Shown in pieces: positions 41,470-50,687 of a stretch of DNA of 64,000 nucleotides (the stretch's first letter is position 1; every line of letters starts with the position of its first letter). A program made the translations under genes and the position numbers. Source of the stretch: JBHJGM01 sp964405825 (lineage in GTDB: Bacteria > Verrucomicrobiota > Verrucomicrobiia > Opitutales > JBHJGM01). Location: the NCBI GenBank assembly GCA_964405825.1, contig CAYOPI010000005.1, forward strand, positions 29,024 through 93,023. Reading direction: 5' to 3'. The notes beneath the pieces are model-generated. The model made no database searches, had not been told where the DNA came from, and saw only the letters and a program-made list of their open reading frames with translations.

Positions 41470-44153
41470 CGGTCCTGATCCTCCTCGGCACCGTAGCGGT
41501 GCAGGGTTCCTCGTTTTTCCAGGCGTATGATGATCCAGAGGATCAGCAGCCCGAGAATGTCGGTGATGACCTGAATGATCTGGCTGGAGAAAAAGTACTC
41601 GTACTCAGCCTTTCGATGACCGGCCTCGATGGTGTGGCGCGGTACGGTGACGTAGACCGGCTGGCCGGCCAGCGTGGCGACCATCTTCGGGTAGGCTGTC
41701 TTGATAAAGGCAAGGTCCGCGCCGCCGTCGGGGTTGAGTTCGCTGAGGCGGGCGGCTTCCTCTTCGTTGGCGACGGTGACGTTGTCGGCGTCGGGCTTGA
41801 GTTTGATCTTTCCAGTCAGGCGGATGATGCCGTCTGTCTCGGTGGCGGTGGCCTCCTCAAAAATGGATTCGCCCGCGAACATCTCGGCGATGGTCTCCGG
41901 CGTGCTGTCCAGAGGGCTGTTGTCAACGACGTCGAAGGTGATGGCGTAAAAGCTTGGACCTTCCTCATCGGCTTCGCCTCCTTCGTCGGGGGAGGCGCTG
42001 TTATCTTCGGCGGAGGCCTCTTCGTTTGCGTCGGTGGTCTGGTCTTCATCCACCTGCGCGATTTCGACGAGCGGCACATCGAAGCGCTCGAACTCCCGGC
42101 CGTACACACTGCTGAGAGCGGGCATGATCACAGCACCCAGCTCATAGGCCTGGTTCGCCGTCATGCCGGCTTCCACGCCGTTGCGGAAGAGTGCCATGAA
42201 ACGCGGGTCGAGGCCGAGTTCGGCGCGTACGCCCCCAGAGGGTTCATCGACCGGGGTGATTGTGATCGCCGGAACGATCTTCTCCTCAAACTCAGGCTCG
42301 CCCTCGACACCGAAGAACAGAGCGCCAAGGCCTTGCTCCTTCTCGATTTCCCGCTTGACCAGCAGGTGCTCCGGTCCTTGCAGACCGGCTTCGAGGACTG
42401 CGATGGTCTCCTTGAGCTGCTCATCAAAATCGTCCGGATCACCGTGCTTCTCCGGGTTCACCAGCGGTTCGATGGTGTTCACTTCGATCGTAAGAGTGTT
42501 GTCCTTGATCGCCGCACTGCGGATCTGGCTGCCCGGTGTGAAACGGACTTCCTTGATCAGCGGAATCAGCTTCTGTCGCATCGCGTCGGCACCATCTTCG
42601 AGGGCCTGGTCGATCGCCTCCATGCGGGCCTGCATCTCTTTGATCTCGGCCTCGATCTCCGGAATTTCGTCTTCGCCGGTGAAGATGGACTCCTTCTCGG
42701 TATTGAGTCCGGCGATATCGTTGACCAGGTCCTCGCGTTCGCTGATCAGATCACGGACGTTCGAATCATTCTCGTGGATCTCCCAGCGCACCGAGGTTTC
42801 GCCATCGACTCCGGGCTGGTGCAGGGGTTTGAGGTCGAGAGCGTCCATCGCGAGGTCTCCCTGCTCCAGCAGACTCATGACGGCCTGTTCGTCCTTTTCC
42901 TCATTGAACATGGCCTCCAGGTGGTAGCCGGCCTGGGGGAAGAACAGCCACGACCACAGCCAAAGCCAGCCGCCCACCACCAGCCCGATGGAGTTTCTGA
43001 AGAGCCCGTTGAAGAGGGTCAGGCCCGCCCCCGCCGCGCCCATGCGGTTGCGCGAAACATACTCCATCAGGAGCGGGAATCCGACCACCCCGCGGGTTGC
43101 GCCGAAGATGTAGGCCAGGTTGCCAAAGAAAACGATTTCAAACAGCGACGGACGTTTGTCTGGCAGGAAGTAGACGTAGACGGTGTAAGCGATGTTGATG
43201 AGCAGATTTCCCACGGTGGCCAGGAAGTAGACGTTCATCTTGCTGGTGCGGTCGGCCAGCCACCCGGCCAACAGCGAGATCCCGATCCCCAGCACGACGC
43301 CGACCGCAATGGTGTTGCCCATCTCCTGGAGCGAGTAGCCCCATTGCTCGGTGAACAGCAGCGGCTGGAAAAAGCCCAGGCTGAAGCTGAACATCAGGAA
43401 GCCGAACGAAAGCATGTAAAGCGGGGCCAGATCCTTGGCCAGCACGTCGCGGCAGAAAGAAATCAGGAAGTGCAAGCCAAGCCCGCGTGTTATGGGTCGG
43501 CCGCCGTGCAGGCGCTGGCGCGCTGGCGGGTAAACTTCCTTGATGCCGAGGAACTCGAACATTGCCGTGCCCAACAGCAGCAACGCCGCGAGGCAGAACA
43601 TGATCACCCCGCCGCTGGCCGAGACGAAGTAGGAGAACGGCCCCATGAAGTAGACGTCGTCGAAGCGCCCCAGCACCAACCAGAAGAACACGAGGTTGCC
43701 CAGCTGCATGAAGGCGTTCTTGAAGCCGGAACTGCGACCGCGTTGCGGCGCAGGCACGATCTCGTAGGCGAGCGCCTGGGTGGGTGCACCGAGGTCACCG
43801 AAGGCCCCGTAGATCCAACGCAGGGCAACGAGCGCCCAGAGGTTGGGGGCAAAGGGCATGGCCAGCAGAATCATGCCGCGGATGGCATCGGCGCTGGCCT
43901 GGAAATACTTCCTCCGGCCATAGCGCGTCCAGATGCGGTCGCTCAACCACGCCACGAACGGTCCGCCGAAAAGGGTGATGTAGACCTCGATGCTGATCAG
44001 GCCCATGATCGCCGCGGGGTTGTCGATGAAGCGCTTGATCAACAGCAGGAACGGCGCGTTGATCACCATGTTCCCGTAGATGGTCAGGATGAGGGGCAGC
44101 TGGGCGTAGAAGGCCCAATGAGTCGGGATCTTTTTCTTGCGGGTGATGATCAT
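41466..44153 (-). CDS. MFS transporter with a roughly 440-residue acidic insertion before the last membrane helix
   Basis: The 895-residue protein begins as a normal MFS carrier: eleven membrane helices over about 1-410, with the loop motif SDRIWTRYGRRKYF near residue 71. A long hydrophilic insert follows (about 411-850) with a coiled-coil part near 465-520, acidic low-complexity segments and alpha/beta stretches. It ends with one more hydrophobic helix (about 857-878). MFS proteins are usually 400-550 residues. Coupling with the small membrane protein gene and a sulfatase gene suggests uptake of sulfated saccharides. The frame is continuous, so this is not two fused genes by a sequencing slip. 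Confidence 0.85.
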   Translation of the reverse strand: MIITRKKKIPTHWAFYAQLPLILTIYGNMVINAPFLLLIKRFIDNPAAIMGLISIEVYITLFGGPFVAWLSDRIWTRYGRRKYFQASADAIRGMILLAMPFAPNLWALVALRWIYGAFGDLGAPTQALAYEIVPAPQRGRSSGFKNAFMQLGNLVFFWLVLGRFDDVYFMGPFSYFVSASGGVIMFCLAALLLLGTAMFEFLGIKEVYPPARQRLHGGRPITRGLGLHFLISFCRDVLAKDLAPLYMLSFGFLMFSFSLGFFQPLLFTEQWGYSLQEMGNTIAVGVVLGIGISLLAGWLADRTSKMNVYFLATVGNLLINIAYTVYVYFLPDKRPSLFEIVFFGNLAYIFGATRGVVGFPLLMEYVSRNRMGAAGAGLTLFNGLFRNSIGLVVGGWLWLWSWLFFPQAGYHLEAMFNEEKDEQAVMSLLEQGDLAMDALDLKPLHQPGVDGETSVRWEIHENDSNVRDLISEREDLVNDIAGLNTEKESIFTGEDEIPEIEAEIKEMQARMEAIDQALEDGADAMRQKLIPLIKEVRFTPGSQIRSAAIKDNTLTIEVNTIEPLVNPEKHGDPDDFDEQLKETIAVLEAGLQGPEHLLVKREIEKEQGLGALFFGVEGEPEFEEKIVPAITITPVDEPSGGVRAELGLDPRFMALFRNGVEAGMTANQAYELGAVIMPALSSVYGREFERFDVPLVEIAQVDEDQTTDANEEASAEDNSASPDEGGEADEEGPSFYAITFDVVDNSPLDSTPETIAEMFAGESIFEEATATETDGIIRLTGKIKLKPDADNVTVANEEEAARLSELNPDGGADLAFIKTAYPKMVATLAGQPVYVTVPRHTIEAGHRKAEYEYFFSSQIIQVITDILGLLILWIIIRLEKRGTLHRYGAEEDQDR

Positions 44154-44422
44154 CGGGACAGCAAAGGGGCTTTGGCGGGGGTCGAATCAGTCAGGACAGT
44201 CAGGCAATCAGCGCAGGGACCCTAGGGGTGCGGAGCGTCTTCGGGAAGCCTTGAATTACGCATGTCCCTATTGCAATCAGGAATCGGGTACCAACGCGTG
44301 GGACAGGCGGCGCATCGGGTGGGTGTAATCCCGTTCGTAGCGCCTCGTGAGGGCGGTTCAGGGGTTCTTTAAAGGCGCTGCTAGGATGCTGAAGCGCGGC
44401 TAATTACTTGTCCCCGGGCGAC

Positions 44423-45946
44423 TTAGGCAGGCCTGTAACGAAACGCGGTGCACGCCATCGATGCGGGTCCCTCGGCGTACAGGGCAAGGTAGACGCCCGT
44501 GAAACGCCCGCCGAACTCGGTCGAGAGCAGCCGCGCGTCGAAGGATTTCACGCGCTGTTCGGTGTCACCCTGGCGAACGGCGAGGTGGTAGGCCAGCGGC
44601 TCGCCCTCAACGATCAGAACGAAGGGTGCTGGCGAGGGTTTCGACGAGACATCGTCGAGCGCGAAGGTCTCCTCGATGACGATCTCCCCCAGGCGAATTC
44701 GGGTGAAGCCTTCGTGGGTGTCGTTGGCGCGGCGAAGACCCAGGCACGCGTGGTGATTGAGGTTCTGGAAAACGGTCACTCCGCCGCCGGATTCGCCGGG
44801 GTAGTCCGGCTGGATTTCCGCCTCAAGCCGAAAGGCGTGGTCGCGCTGACGAACGCCGCGCCAGGTGACGGGCTTGCCCAGCGAGTGCAACGGCGCCCCG
44901 CCCGTAAGCACGATTCGGCCGGTACCCTCGCGTTGGATGGCTTGGGGATCCGGGTTGCGCAGGGCGTTCCAGGGGAGGGGCCAGTCGGGCGTGTCGAAGC
45001 GATCTTCGAAGGCCGTGTCGACGGTGTCGGTCAACGAATTCGCGGGCAACATGCCTTCCTCGCCAAAGGCGGGCCAGCCGTCGGGGCCCCACTCGACTGG
45101 AAACATGAAGGTCTCGCGCCCGAGCAGATGAAACTTGTGGTAGCCCTGCGGGCGGATGCCGTGGCCCACGCCGATCCAGCGCCCGTCCGGGGCCTCGACG
45201 ATGTCGCAGTGACCGACGGCGTGAACGGAGGTCGGGCGGCTGCGGTGCGTCAGGACCGGGTTGTGCGGGCACGGCTCGAACGGCCCGCGGGCCGATCGGC
45301 TGCGGGCCAGCGTCTGCATGTGCCCGTACTCGGTGCCGCCCTCGGCAATGCTGAGGTAGTACCAGCCGTTCTTGAGGTAAAGGTGCGGGCCTTCCGGTCC
45401 CAGGCCACCGGTGCCTGTCCAGAGTCTGCGGGGTGCTTCGAGGAGGCGGCCTGATTCCAGTTCGATAGCCGCCTGACCGATGCAGATCTCCTCTGCGGGC
45501 CGGCCCGGCACTTTCCAGCTCCACTGGGTGAAGCAGCGCCCGTCGACATCCCAGAACAGGTCGGGGTCGATGCCGGCCATGCCTTCGATCCAGATGGGCT
45601 CGGACCACGCGGCGAAGGGGTCCTGCGTCTTGACGAAGAAGTTGCGGGCCTCGGGCGCGCGGGGGGCGGAAGCGTTGGTGGTGATGCAGTAGAAGGTGTC
45701 CCCGTGAACACGTAGTGTGGGCGCGTAGATGCCGCCGGAAATCCAGGCCTGGGCCAGCGGCAACTGCGAGGGGCGGTCGAGGATGTGGCCGATCTGGCGC
45801 CAGTGCCTCAGGTCGCGGCTGTGAAAAAGAGGCAGGCCCGGAAAGTACTCAAACGAGCTGGTGGTGAGGAAGTACTCTTCGCCAGCTCGGCAGATGGAAG
45901 GGTCGGGATAGAAGCCGGGAAGGGTGGGCAGCAGTGGCTCGTGCAC
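44423..45946 (-). CDS. glycoside hydrolase family 43 (beta-xylosidase/arabinofuranosidase-like)
   Basis: The 507-residue protein has an N-terminal five-bladed propeller with GH43 catalytic residues: aspartate D15 in GFYPDPSI, D127/D129 in GIDPDLFWD and glutamate E185 in GPEGPHLY. The C-terminal third (about 320-505) is a beta-sandwich like that of family 43 beta-xylosidases. No signal peptide is seen, so it probably trims imported oligosaccharides. It is divergent from the 774-residue hydrolase-like gene at 46060, with 113 bases between. The 269 bases on its downstream side (44154-44422) hold no gene I can support. Confidence 0.92.
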   Translation of the reverse strand: MHEPLLPTLPGFYPDPSICRAGEEYFLTTSSFEYFPGLPLFHSRDLRHWRQIGHILDRPSQLPLAQAWISGGIYAPTLRVHGDTFYCITTNASAPRAPEARNFFVKTQDPFAAWSEPIWIEGMAGIDPDLFWDVDGRCFTQWSWKVPGRPAEEICIGQAAIELESGRLLEAPRRLWTGTGGLGPEGPHLYLKNGWYYLSIAEGGTEYGHMQTLARSRSARGPFEPCPHNPVLTHRSRPTSVHAVGHCDIVEAPDGRWIGVGHGIRPQGYHKFHLLGRETFMFPVEWGPDGWPAFGEEGMLPANSLTDTVDTAFEDRFDTPDWPLPWNALRNPDPQAIQREGTGRIVLTGGAPLHSLGKPVTWRGVRQRDHAFRLEAEIQPDYPGESGGGVTVFQNLNHHACLGLRRANDTHEGFTRIRLGEIVIEETFALDDVSSKPSPAPFVLIVEGEPLAYHLAVRQGDTEQRVKSFDARLLSTEFGGRFTGVYLALYAEGPASMACTAFRYRPA

Positions 45947-46059
45947 GCCTTCGGGTTAGGCATGCGCAAGGAGCGCGTCGACACTTGATTGGCCCAAAGA
46001 TCGCCGCTGCCCGCGAAAAGGATAGACAGCGCCGATTGCCAGGGGCTAGCCGTGGGCGC

Positions 46060-48384
46060 ATGCACCATCCCTACCGAGAACCCCAGATTGAGGACGGCGT
46101 CCACAACATCATCCTGCAGAATCGCTGCGGCAACCGCTGTTCCTTTCTGGTCTATCCGGATCGCGCCGAGTTCGAGTTTGTCTACAAGCCCAATGCCTTT
46201 CGGCGGAAGGATTTCCGCGGGCGCAACTTTTCCAACCGTGACAACCAGACCTCGCTCTTCACCAGTTTCGTGTGTCCGGACCTGGGCACGGAGACCGCGG
46301 ATTTCACCTTCGAGTACGACCCCTTTCACACGCAGGTTGCGGTGGCGCACCACAACCAGGCGCGCAATCGTCTGCAGCTGCTCAACCTGGCCGAGGCGAA
46401 CGCCTTTGCACTGACCTCGCGCGGGCCGCTCTTGCTCGCGCTTCATCCGCACCAGTGGCAGGGAGAGTTTGCCGTGAGTGACGGCTGCCTGATGGAGACG
46501 TTCCGTGATCGCGGGGAGGACATTGTTTCGTTTGTGGCTTTTCGCAGCTTTGAGGAAAACCGCTTCCGCGTGCTCGACGATGGCACGTACATTTTGCAGT
46601 TGCTTGAGAACGACGTCCTGCTGGTCGGGGCCGAGGAGAATTCGGCTCAGGTCACGCGTCTCTTGCGGCGGTATGAGGGCCTGGATTTCGCGGCGCTGTG
46701 CCAGGCCAACGAAGCCGCCCTCGCTCCGGACCTGGCCTTGGGTCACGCCGAACTCGACGACCCGGAATTCCAGCGCGTGCTGGACCTGAACCGCCGCGTT
46801 ACCTGGTCGGGGCTGGATGCTGGCGGTGCCTGTTTCGGCGCGATCAACCGCGTCTACTTTTTGATTTGGGTGCGTGACGGTTCGATGACCTCCAGCCACA
46901 TGGCGCTGGCGGGTCACCCGGAGTTTCTGCGCATCTGGGCGCCCTTTCTCTGGGCCAACCCCTCACGCACGCTCCCGGACGAAGGCGAGAGATTTGAGGA
47001 GTTCGGGCAGATGGTGGGCACGCGCTGGAGCAAGGCCGAGGACGATGGCCTCTTCTACGGGGTGTGGTCGCTCTTCACGCACTTTCGCACGACGGGCGAT
47101 GATGCGCTGCTGAGACGCGGTATGCTGGAGCGAATGGTGCGCCTGATCGAAGCGCACTGGACCAAGTGCTGGAACGACGAATTGGGTGTGATGGTCAGCG
47201 ACACTCTTGGCGAGGAATCGCTGCGAGGCAGTCCTTACTTCAGCTTCGACGTGGTCAACGGCTCGCTGAAAAAGGCGCTTTCGCACACCACGATGGGCGG
47301 CAAGGCCGTCGAGCACGTGGCCTCGTTTTACCACCAGGTGAACACGTACAACGTCCTGCGCATGGCGGCCTGCCTTTTGGACGAAGGCGGTGCGGATTCG
47401 GAACAGGCGGGGGTTTTCCGGCAGCGGGCCGAGACCCTCGCGGAGAGTTTACGAACGGGCTTTCTGGACGAGCAGGGGCTGCCCTTCGCGATGATCGTGT
47501 CCTACGAGGGTGAGGAGGGCTGGCACCGTCTGGAGCTGGATATCCTGACCTCGGACATGTGGGAGTACGTCTGGGCACTGAGCCAGGGGCCTTTTTACCC
47601 GCTGCCGGAGGCGCAGATCAAGGCCGGGCTGGTGGTGATCGAGAAGTGGCCCACGCACCCGCGCCGCAGCTACGGCCTGTGCCCCTGGAACGTGCTGGTG
47701 CGTTTTCTGCATGAGATGCAGGTCTTTGACGCGCCGACGGCCGAAGGATACCTGCGCGATCAGGTGAAGGAGGCGCTCGAACCCACTCAGAAGTTCCCGA
47801 TGCTGGGCGCGCTGCATGAGAGTCATCGGGAGCAGGACTACTGGCGGGCGTTGCCGTTCACCGCGGGCAGTTTCACGGTGGCACAAACGGGTCGATTGCT
47901 TGCGCCACTGGCCCAAGGACTGGCTGTGCGTGAGGGGGGCATGACGCAGTGCCTGCGCGACTTCCGTTACCGGCTCAGCAGTATCCAGGTTGATCGCAAC
48001 GGCGGCGGCCCGCGCGTTTCCGGCTGGATGCTGAACGGCGAACGCGTGGCCGGCTCGCTTCAAGTACCGGAACAGCGCCTGCGCGCGGGGCGGAATCAAA
48101 TCATGGTGGAACTTGGCAGCGAAACGCCGAAAATACCCACGCTCTATCAGTCGGATGCGGAGCTGCTGGAAGTCTCCGAAGTCGATGGCCAACGTCGCTG
48201 GCGCCTGCGTTCGGCGGTGGAGTCCACACTGTACTTCGTCGGCGTTCCGGCGGACTGGAAGCCCCAGTTGGAAGCCAGCGAAGCGGGATCGGCAAAGCTG
48301 GAAGTCTCCGCCTGTGCGCACCCCGAGGGCGTGCGGGTTTGCGTGGAGGTCATCGGCGAGTTCACCCTGAAGGCTAAAACCTGA
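46060..48384 (+). CDS. (alpha/alpha)6-barrel glycoside hydrolase-like protein
   Basis: The 774-residue cytoplasmic-looking protein has an N-terminal beta domain (about 1-210), a helical region with (alpha/alpha)6 glucosidase character (about 230-650; RVYFLIWVRDGSMTSSH, WTKCWNDELG, YGLCPWNVLVRFLHEM) and a C-terminal beta domain. The pattern resembles glucoamylase, rhamnosidase or amylo-glucosidase-like families, but I cannot fix the family. RDGS with its aspartate is a good candidate for a catalytic or sugar-binding site. It is divergent from the GH43 gene and probably part of the same utilisation locus. Confidence 0.72.
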   Translation: MHHPYREPQIEDGVHNIILQNRCGNRCSFLVYPDRAEFEFVYKPNAFRRKDFRGRNFSNRDNQTSLFTSFVCPDLGTETADFTFEYDPFHTQVAVAHHNQARNRLQLLNLAEANAFALTSRGPLLLALHPHQWQGEFAVSDGCLMETFRDRGEDIVSFVAFRSFEENRFRVLDDGTYILQLLENDVLLVGAEENSAQVTRLLRRYEGLDFAALCQANEAALAPDLALGHAELDDPEFQRVLDLNRRVTWSGLDAGGACFGAINRVYFLIWVRDGSMTSSHMALAGHPEFLRIWAPFLWANPSRTLPDEGERFEEFGQMVGTRWSKAEDDGLFYGVWSLFTHFRTTGDDALLRRGMLERMVRLIEAHWTKCWNDELGVMVSDTLGEESLRGSPYFSFDVVNGSLKKALSHTTMGGKAVEHVASFYHQVNTYNVLRMAACLLDEGGADSEQAGVFRQRAETLAESLRTGFLDEQGLPFAMIVSYEGEEGWHRLELDILTSDMWEYVWALSQGPFYPLPEAQIKAGLVVIEKWPTHPRRSYGLCPWNVLVRFLHEMQVFDAPTAEGYLRDQVKEALEPTQKFPMLGALHESHREQDYWRALPFTAGSFTVAQTGRLLAPLAQGLAVREGGMTQCLRDFRYRLSSIQVDRNGGGPRVSGWMLNGERVAGSLQVPEQRLRAGRNQIMVELGSETPKIPTLYQSDAELLEVSEVDGQRRWRLRSAVESTLYFVGVPADWKPQLEASEAGSAKLEVSACAHPEGVRVCVEVIGEFTLKAKT

Positions 48385-48390
48385 GTCGGT

Positions 48391-49530
48391 CTAGGCCTTG
48401 TTCACGGGCTGGTTGCGATTGCGGTGCGCTTGTTCGAGGAAGGCGCCGAGGTCCTTCAGCAGGGCGCGAACGTCGTCGGGTTCGAGGCGACCGATCGTGC
48501 CAACGCGGAAGGAATTCTCCAGGGGCGCGGTACCTGGGTAGAGGACATGCCCGCGTTCTTCAAGAAAGCTGAAGAGGCAGTCGCGCTGGAATCCCGGCTG
48601 CTCCGGAAAGGGAAAGGCGGTGATGATCGGACCGCGCAGGCCGGCCGGGACGAGTGGTTCGAGTCCAAGGGCCTGCATGCCTTCAATGAGGACGGCGTAA
48701 TTGGCTTCGTAGCGCTGGCGGCGGGCGGTTAGTCCACCCTCCTTGAAGAAGAGCGAGAGCGTCTGGTCGAAGGCGACCAGCGCGTGCGTGGGAGGGGTGA
48801 AGCGGAACTGTCCGTCGCGTTCGAAGCCCTGCCACTGCGCGTGCAAATCGAGACTCAAGCTGGCGCAATGCCCTTGGGCGGCGGCCAGCGAGCGCTCGCG
48901 GGCGATGGCGAAGGTGAAGCCCGGCACGCCTTCGAGGCACTTGTTGGGGGAGGAAACGAGGCAATCGATCTGCCAGCCCTCAAAGTCGATCTCCAGCGCG
49001 CCAAAGCTGCTCATCGCGTCCACCAGCAGCGCGCATTGGTGCTTCTGAACGACGGGCGCAAGCGCTTCGATCGGGTTGATGATGCCGGAGGTTGTTTCGC
49101 AGTGGACGATGCCCACGTGAGTGATCGAGGCGTCCCGCGCGAGGCAGTCATCCAGATCGTCAGGCGCGTGGCAGGCGGTCGGCTCGGCCGAGAGCACCGT
49201 GCAGTCGCGTTGCAGGCGTCGGGCGATCTCGGTGATGCGTCGGCCGTAAGCGCCGTTTTCCAAAACCAGAAGCTTCCCGTTGGGTGGCACCAGCGTGGCG
49301 ACTGCAGACTCCAGCGCATACGTGCCGCTGCCGGGCAGCAGAACGGAGGTGTAGCCCGCTTCAGCGTCCAGCCCCGCCACCTGCAGCAGACGATCGCGAA
49401 CGCGGGCGATGCACTCGACGAAAGTCGGCTCGCGCGAGCCGTAGTCTTCCATCATCGCCGCCCGAACAGACGGATGGACGTTGAGGGGTCCGGGCGTAAA
49501 CAGCCGGCGTCGATGCGCGTCCGCGCTCAC
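48391..49530 (-). CDS. phnW: 2-aminoethylphosphonate-pyruvate transaminase
   Basis: The 379-residue PLP enzyme interconverts phosphonoacetaldehyde and 2-aminoethylphosphonate. It begins with the typical FTPGPLNVHPSVR motif, has LLPGSGTYALE, the PLP aspartate D171 in VDAMSSFG, and the PLP lysine K197 in SSPNKCLEGVPG. It starts at a GTG overlapping the phosphonopyruvate decarboxylase stop by four bases. That pairing points to phosphonate synthesis rather than breakdown, because degradation would pair phnW with phnX. No phnX or PEP mutase gene is in the window. Confidence 0.93.
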   Translation of the reverse strand: MSADAHRRRLFTPGPLNVHPSVRAAMMEDYGSREPTFVECIARVRDRLLQVAGLDAEAGYTSVLLPGSGTYALESAVATLVPPNGKLLVLENGAYGRRITEIARRLQRDCTVLSAEPTACHAPDDLDDCLARDASITHVGIVHCETTSGIINPIEALAPVVQKHQCALLVDAMSSFGALEIDFEGWQIDCLVSSPNKCLEGVPGFTFAIARERSLAAAQGHCASLSLDLHAQWQGFERDGQFRFTPPTHALVAFDQTLSLFFKEGGLTARRQRYEANYAVLIEGMQALGLEPLVPAGLRGPIITAFPFPEQPGFQRDCLFSFLEERGHVLYPGTAPLENSFRVGTIGRLEPDDVRALLKDLGAFLEQAHRNRNQPVNKA

Positions 49531-50687
49531 GGGCCGGCCTTTCCGAGAAAGTCCATGAAACGGTCTTTTACCTGGACGGGCGAAAGGGTCGGGCGCCCGA
49601 GTCTTTCAATGGATCCCGGGCGAATTTTCAGGTGGATGAGCGAAGGGCCGGGCTGTGCGCGCATTGTTCTCACGAGCGAACCAAAAGCCTGTAGGTCACG
49701 GGCCTCGGCAACCTGCCGGTAGTTTGCCGCCTCGGCCACTTTCGCAAAGCGGGTCGTGGGTGAGACCGTCGCCTGACCGCCGGTGGAATCGTGGGCCTCA
49801 TTGTCGAGGATGACATGAAGCAGGTTGGGCGGTTGGGCCGCGCCAATGGTGGCCAGGGCTCCGAGTTTCATAAGGGCTGCGCCGTCGCCGTCGATGACCA
49901 GGACCGGCCGCCGCGGACGATTCAGCGCCACGCCCAGCCCAATGCTGGAGGCCAGTCCCATCCCGCCAACGACGTAAAGATTGCTGGGCTGGTCGGCGAT
50001 GGTGAACAGCTCGCGTCCGGTCTTGCCAGTGGTGGCGATGATCGCGGTCTCGGCGGGCAAGTGTTCCAGCAGGCGCTCGATGGCTTCGAGACGGCTTGGG
50101 CGGTCGCCGGTTTGCGCGCGGTGATCTGTCTCGTGGAGCCAGCGAGTCTGGACCTTGGCGGAGGCTGGCGGTGGCTTCAGCGCGACGGGTTGGACGGTCC
50201 CGCTCCGCATGAGCAGGGCGACGGGCTGGCGGGTCTGTGCGATCCGCTGGCGGGCTTCGCTGAGGGTCGGCTCAATGGTTTCGGCAGTTTCGGGGAAGGG
50301 CAGGCAGGGAATGTCGAGCGTCTGGAGCAGGTTCTGCGTGATGCCGCCCATGAAGGCATGCTGCGGCTCGTCCTGCGTGCCGGGTTCACCGCGCCAGGTG
50401 ACCCACAGCAGGGTGGGAATGTCGAAGGGGCGGTTGAGGGACGTCATCGGGTTGACGCAATTGCCCAGGCCGGAGTTCTGGCAGAGCGTCAAGGTGTGGC
50501 GGCCCGCCAGATAAGCGCCGAGGTTGAGGCCGACGGCTTCGCCTTCGCTGGTGGCGGGCTGGTAGGCGTGGTCTTCGGCGTTGATGAAGGCGTTGATGAG
50601 CGGCGTCAGGTGCGAACAGGGCACCCCCGCAGCAAAGCAAGGGCCGCCACGTTGGAGTTGGCCCAGGAAATCACTTGCTTCGATCAC
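49527..50687 (-). CDS. ppd: phosphonopyruvate decarboxylase (thiamine diphosphate-dependent)
   Basis: The 386-residue enzyme should convert phosphonopyruvate to phosphonoacetaldehyde. It has the N-terminal ThDP pyrimidine domain with glutamate in ATSEGEAVG (E48/E50), the GLGNCVNPMTSL segment and the C-terminal ThDP motif GDGAALMKLG ending in LDNEAHDSTGGQ. It matches the aepY/fom2-like family in length. The start is a GTG overlapping the preceding truncated frame. PEP mutase, which makes its substrate and is usually the next gene, is missing. Confidence 0.93.
   Translation of the reverse strand: MIEASDFLGQLQRGGPCFAAGVPCSHLTPLINAFINAEDHAYQPATSEGEAVGLNLGAYLAGRHTLTLCQNSGLGNCVNPMTSLNRPFDIPTLLWVTWRGEPGTQDEPQHAFMGGITQNLLQTLDIPCLPFPETAETIEPTLSEARQRIAQTRQPVALLMRSGTVQPVALKPPPASAKVQTRWLHETDHRAQTGDRPSRLEAIERLLEHLPAETAIIATTGKTGRELFTIADQPSNLYVVGGMGLASSIGLGVALNRPRRPVLVIDGDGAALMKLGALATIGAAQPPNLLHVILDNEAHDSTGGQATVSPTTRFAKVAEAANYRQVAEARDLQAFGSLVRTMRAQPGPSLIHLKIRPGSIERLGRPTLSPVQVKDRFMDFLGKAGP

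Noticed and set aside
41499..44225. 908-codon plus-strand open frame
   Set aside because: It is antisense to the MFS transporter gene and has no family features; its His/Glu/Gln/Arg/Gly-rich composition is typical of a mirror frame.
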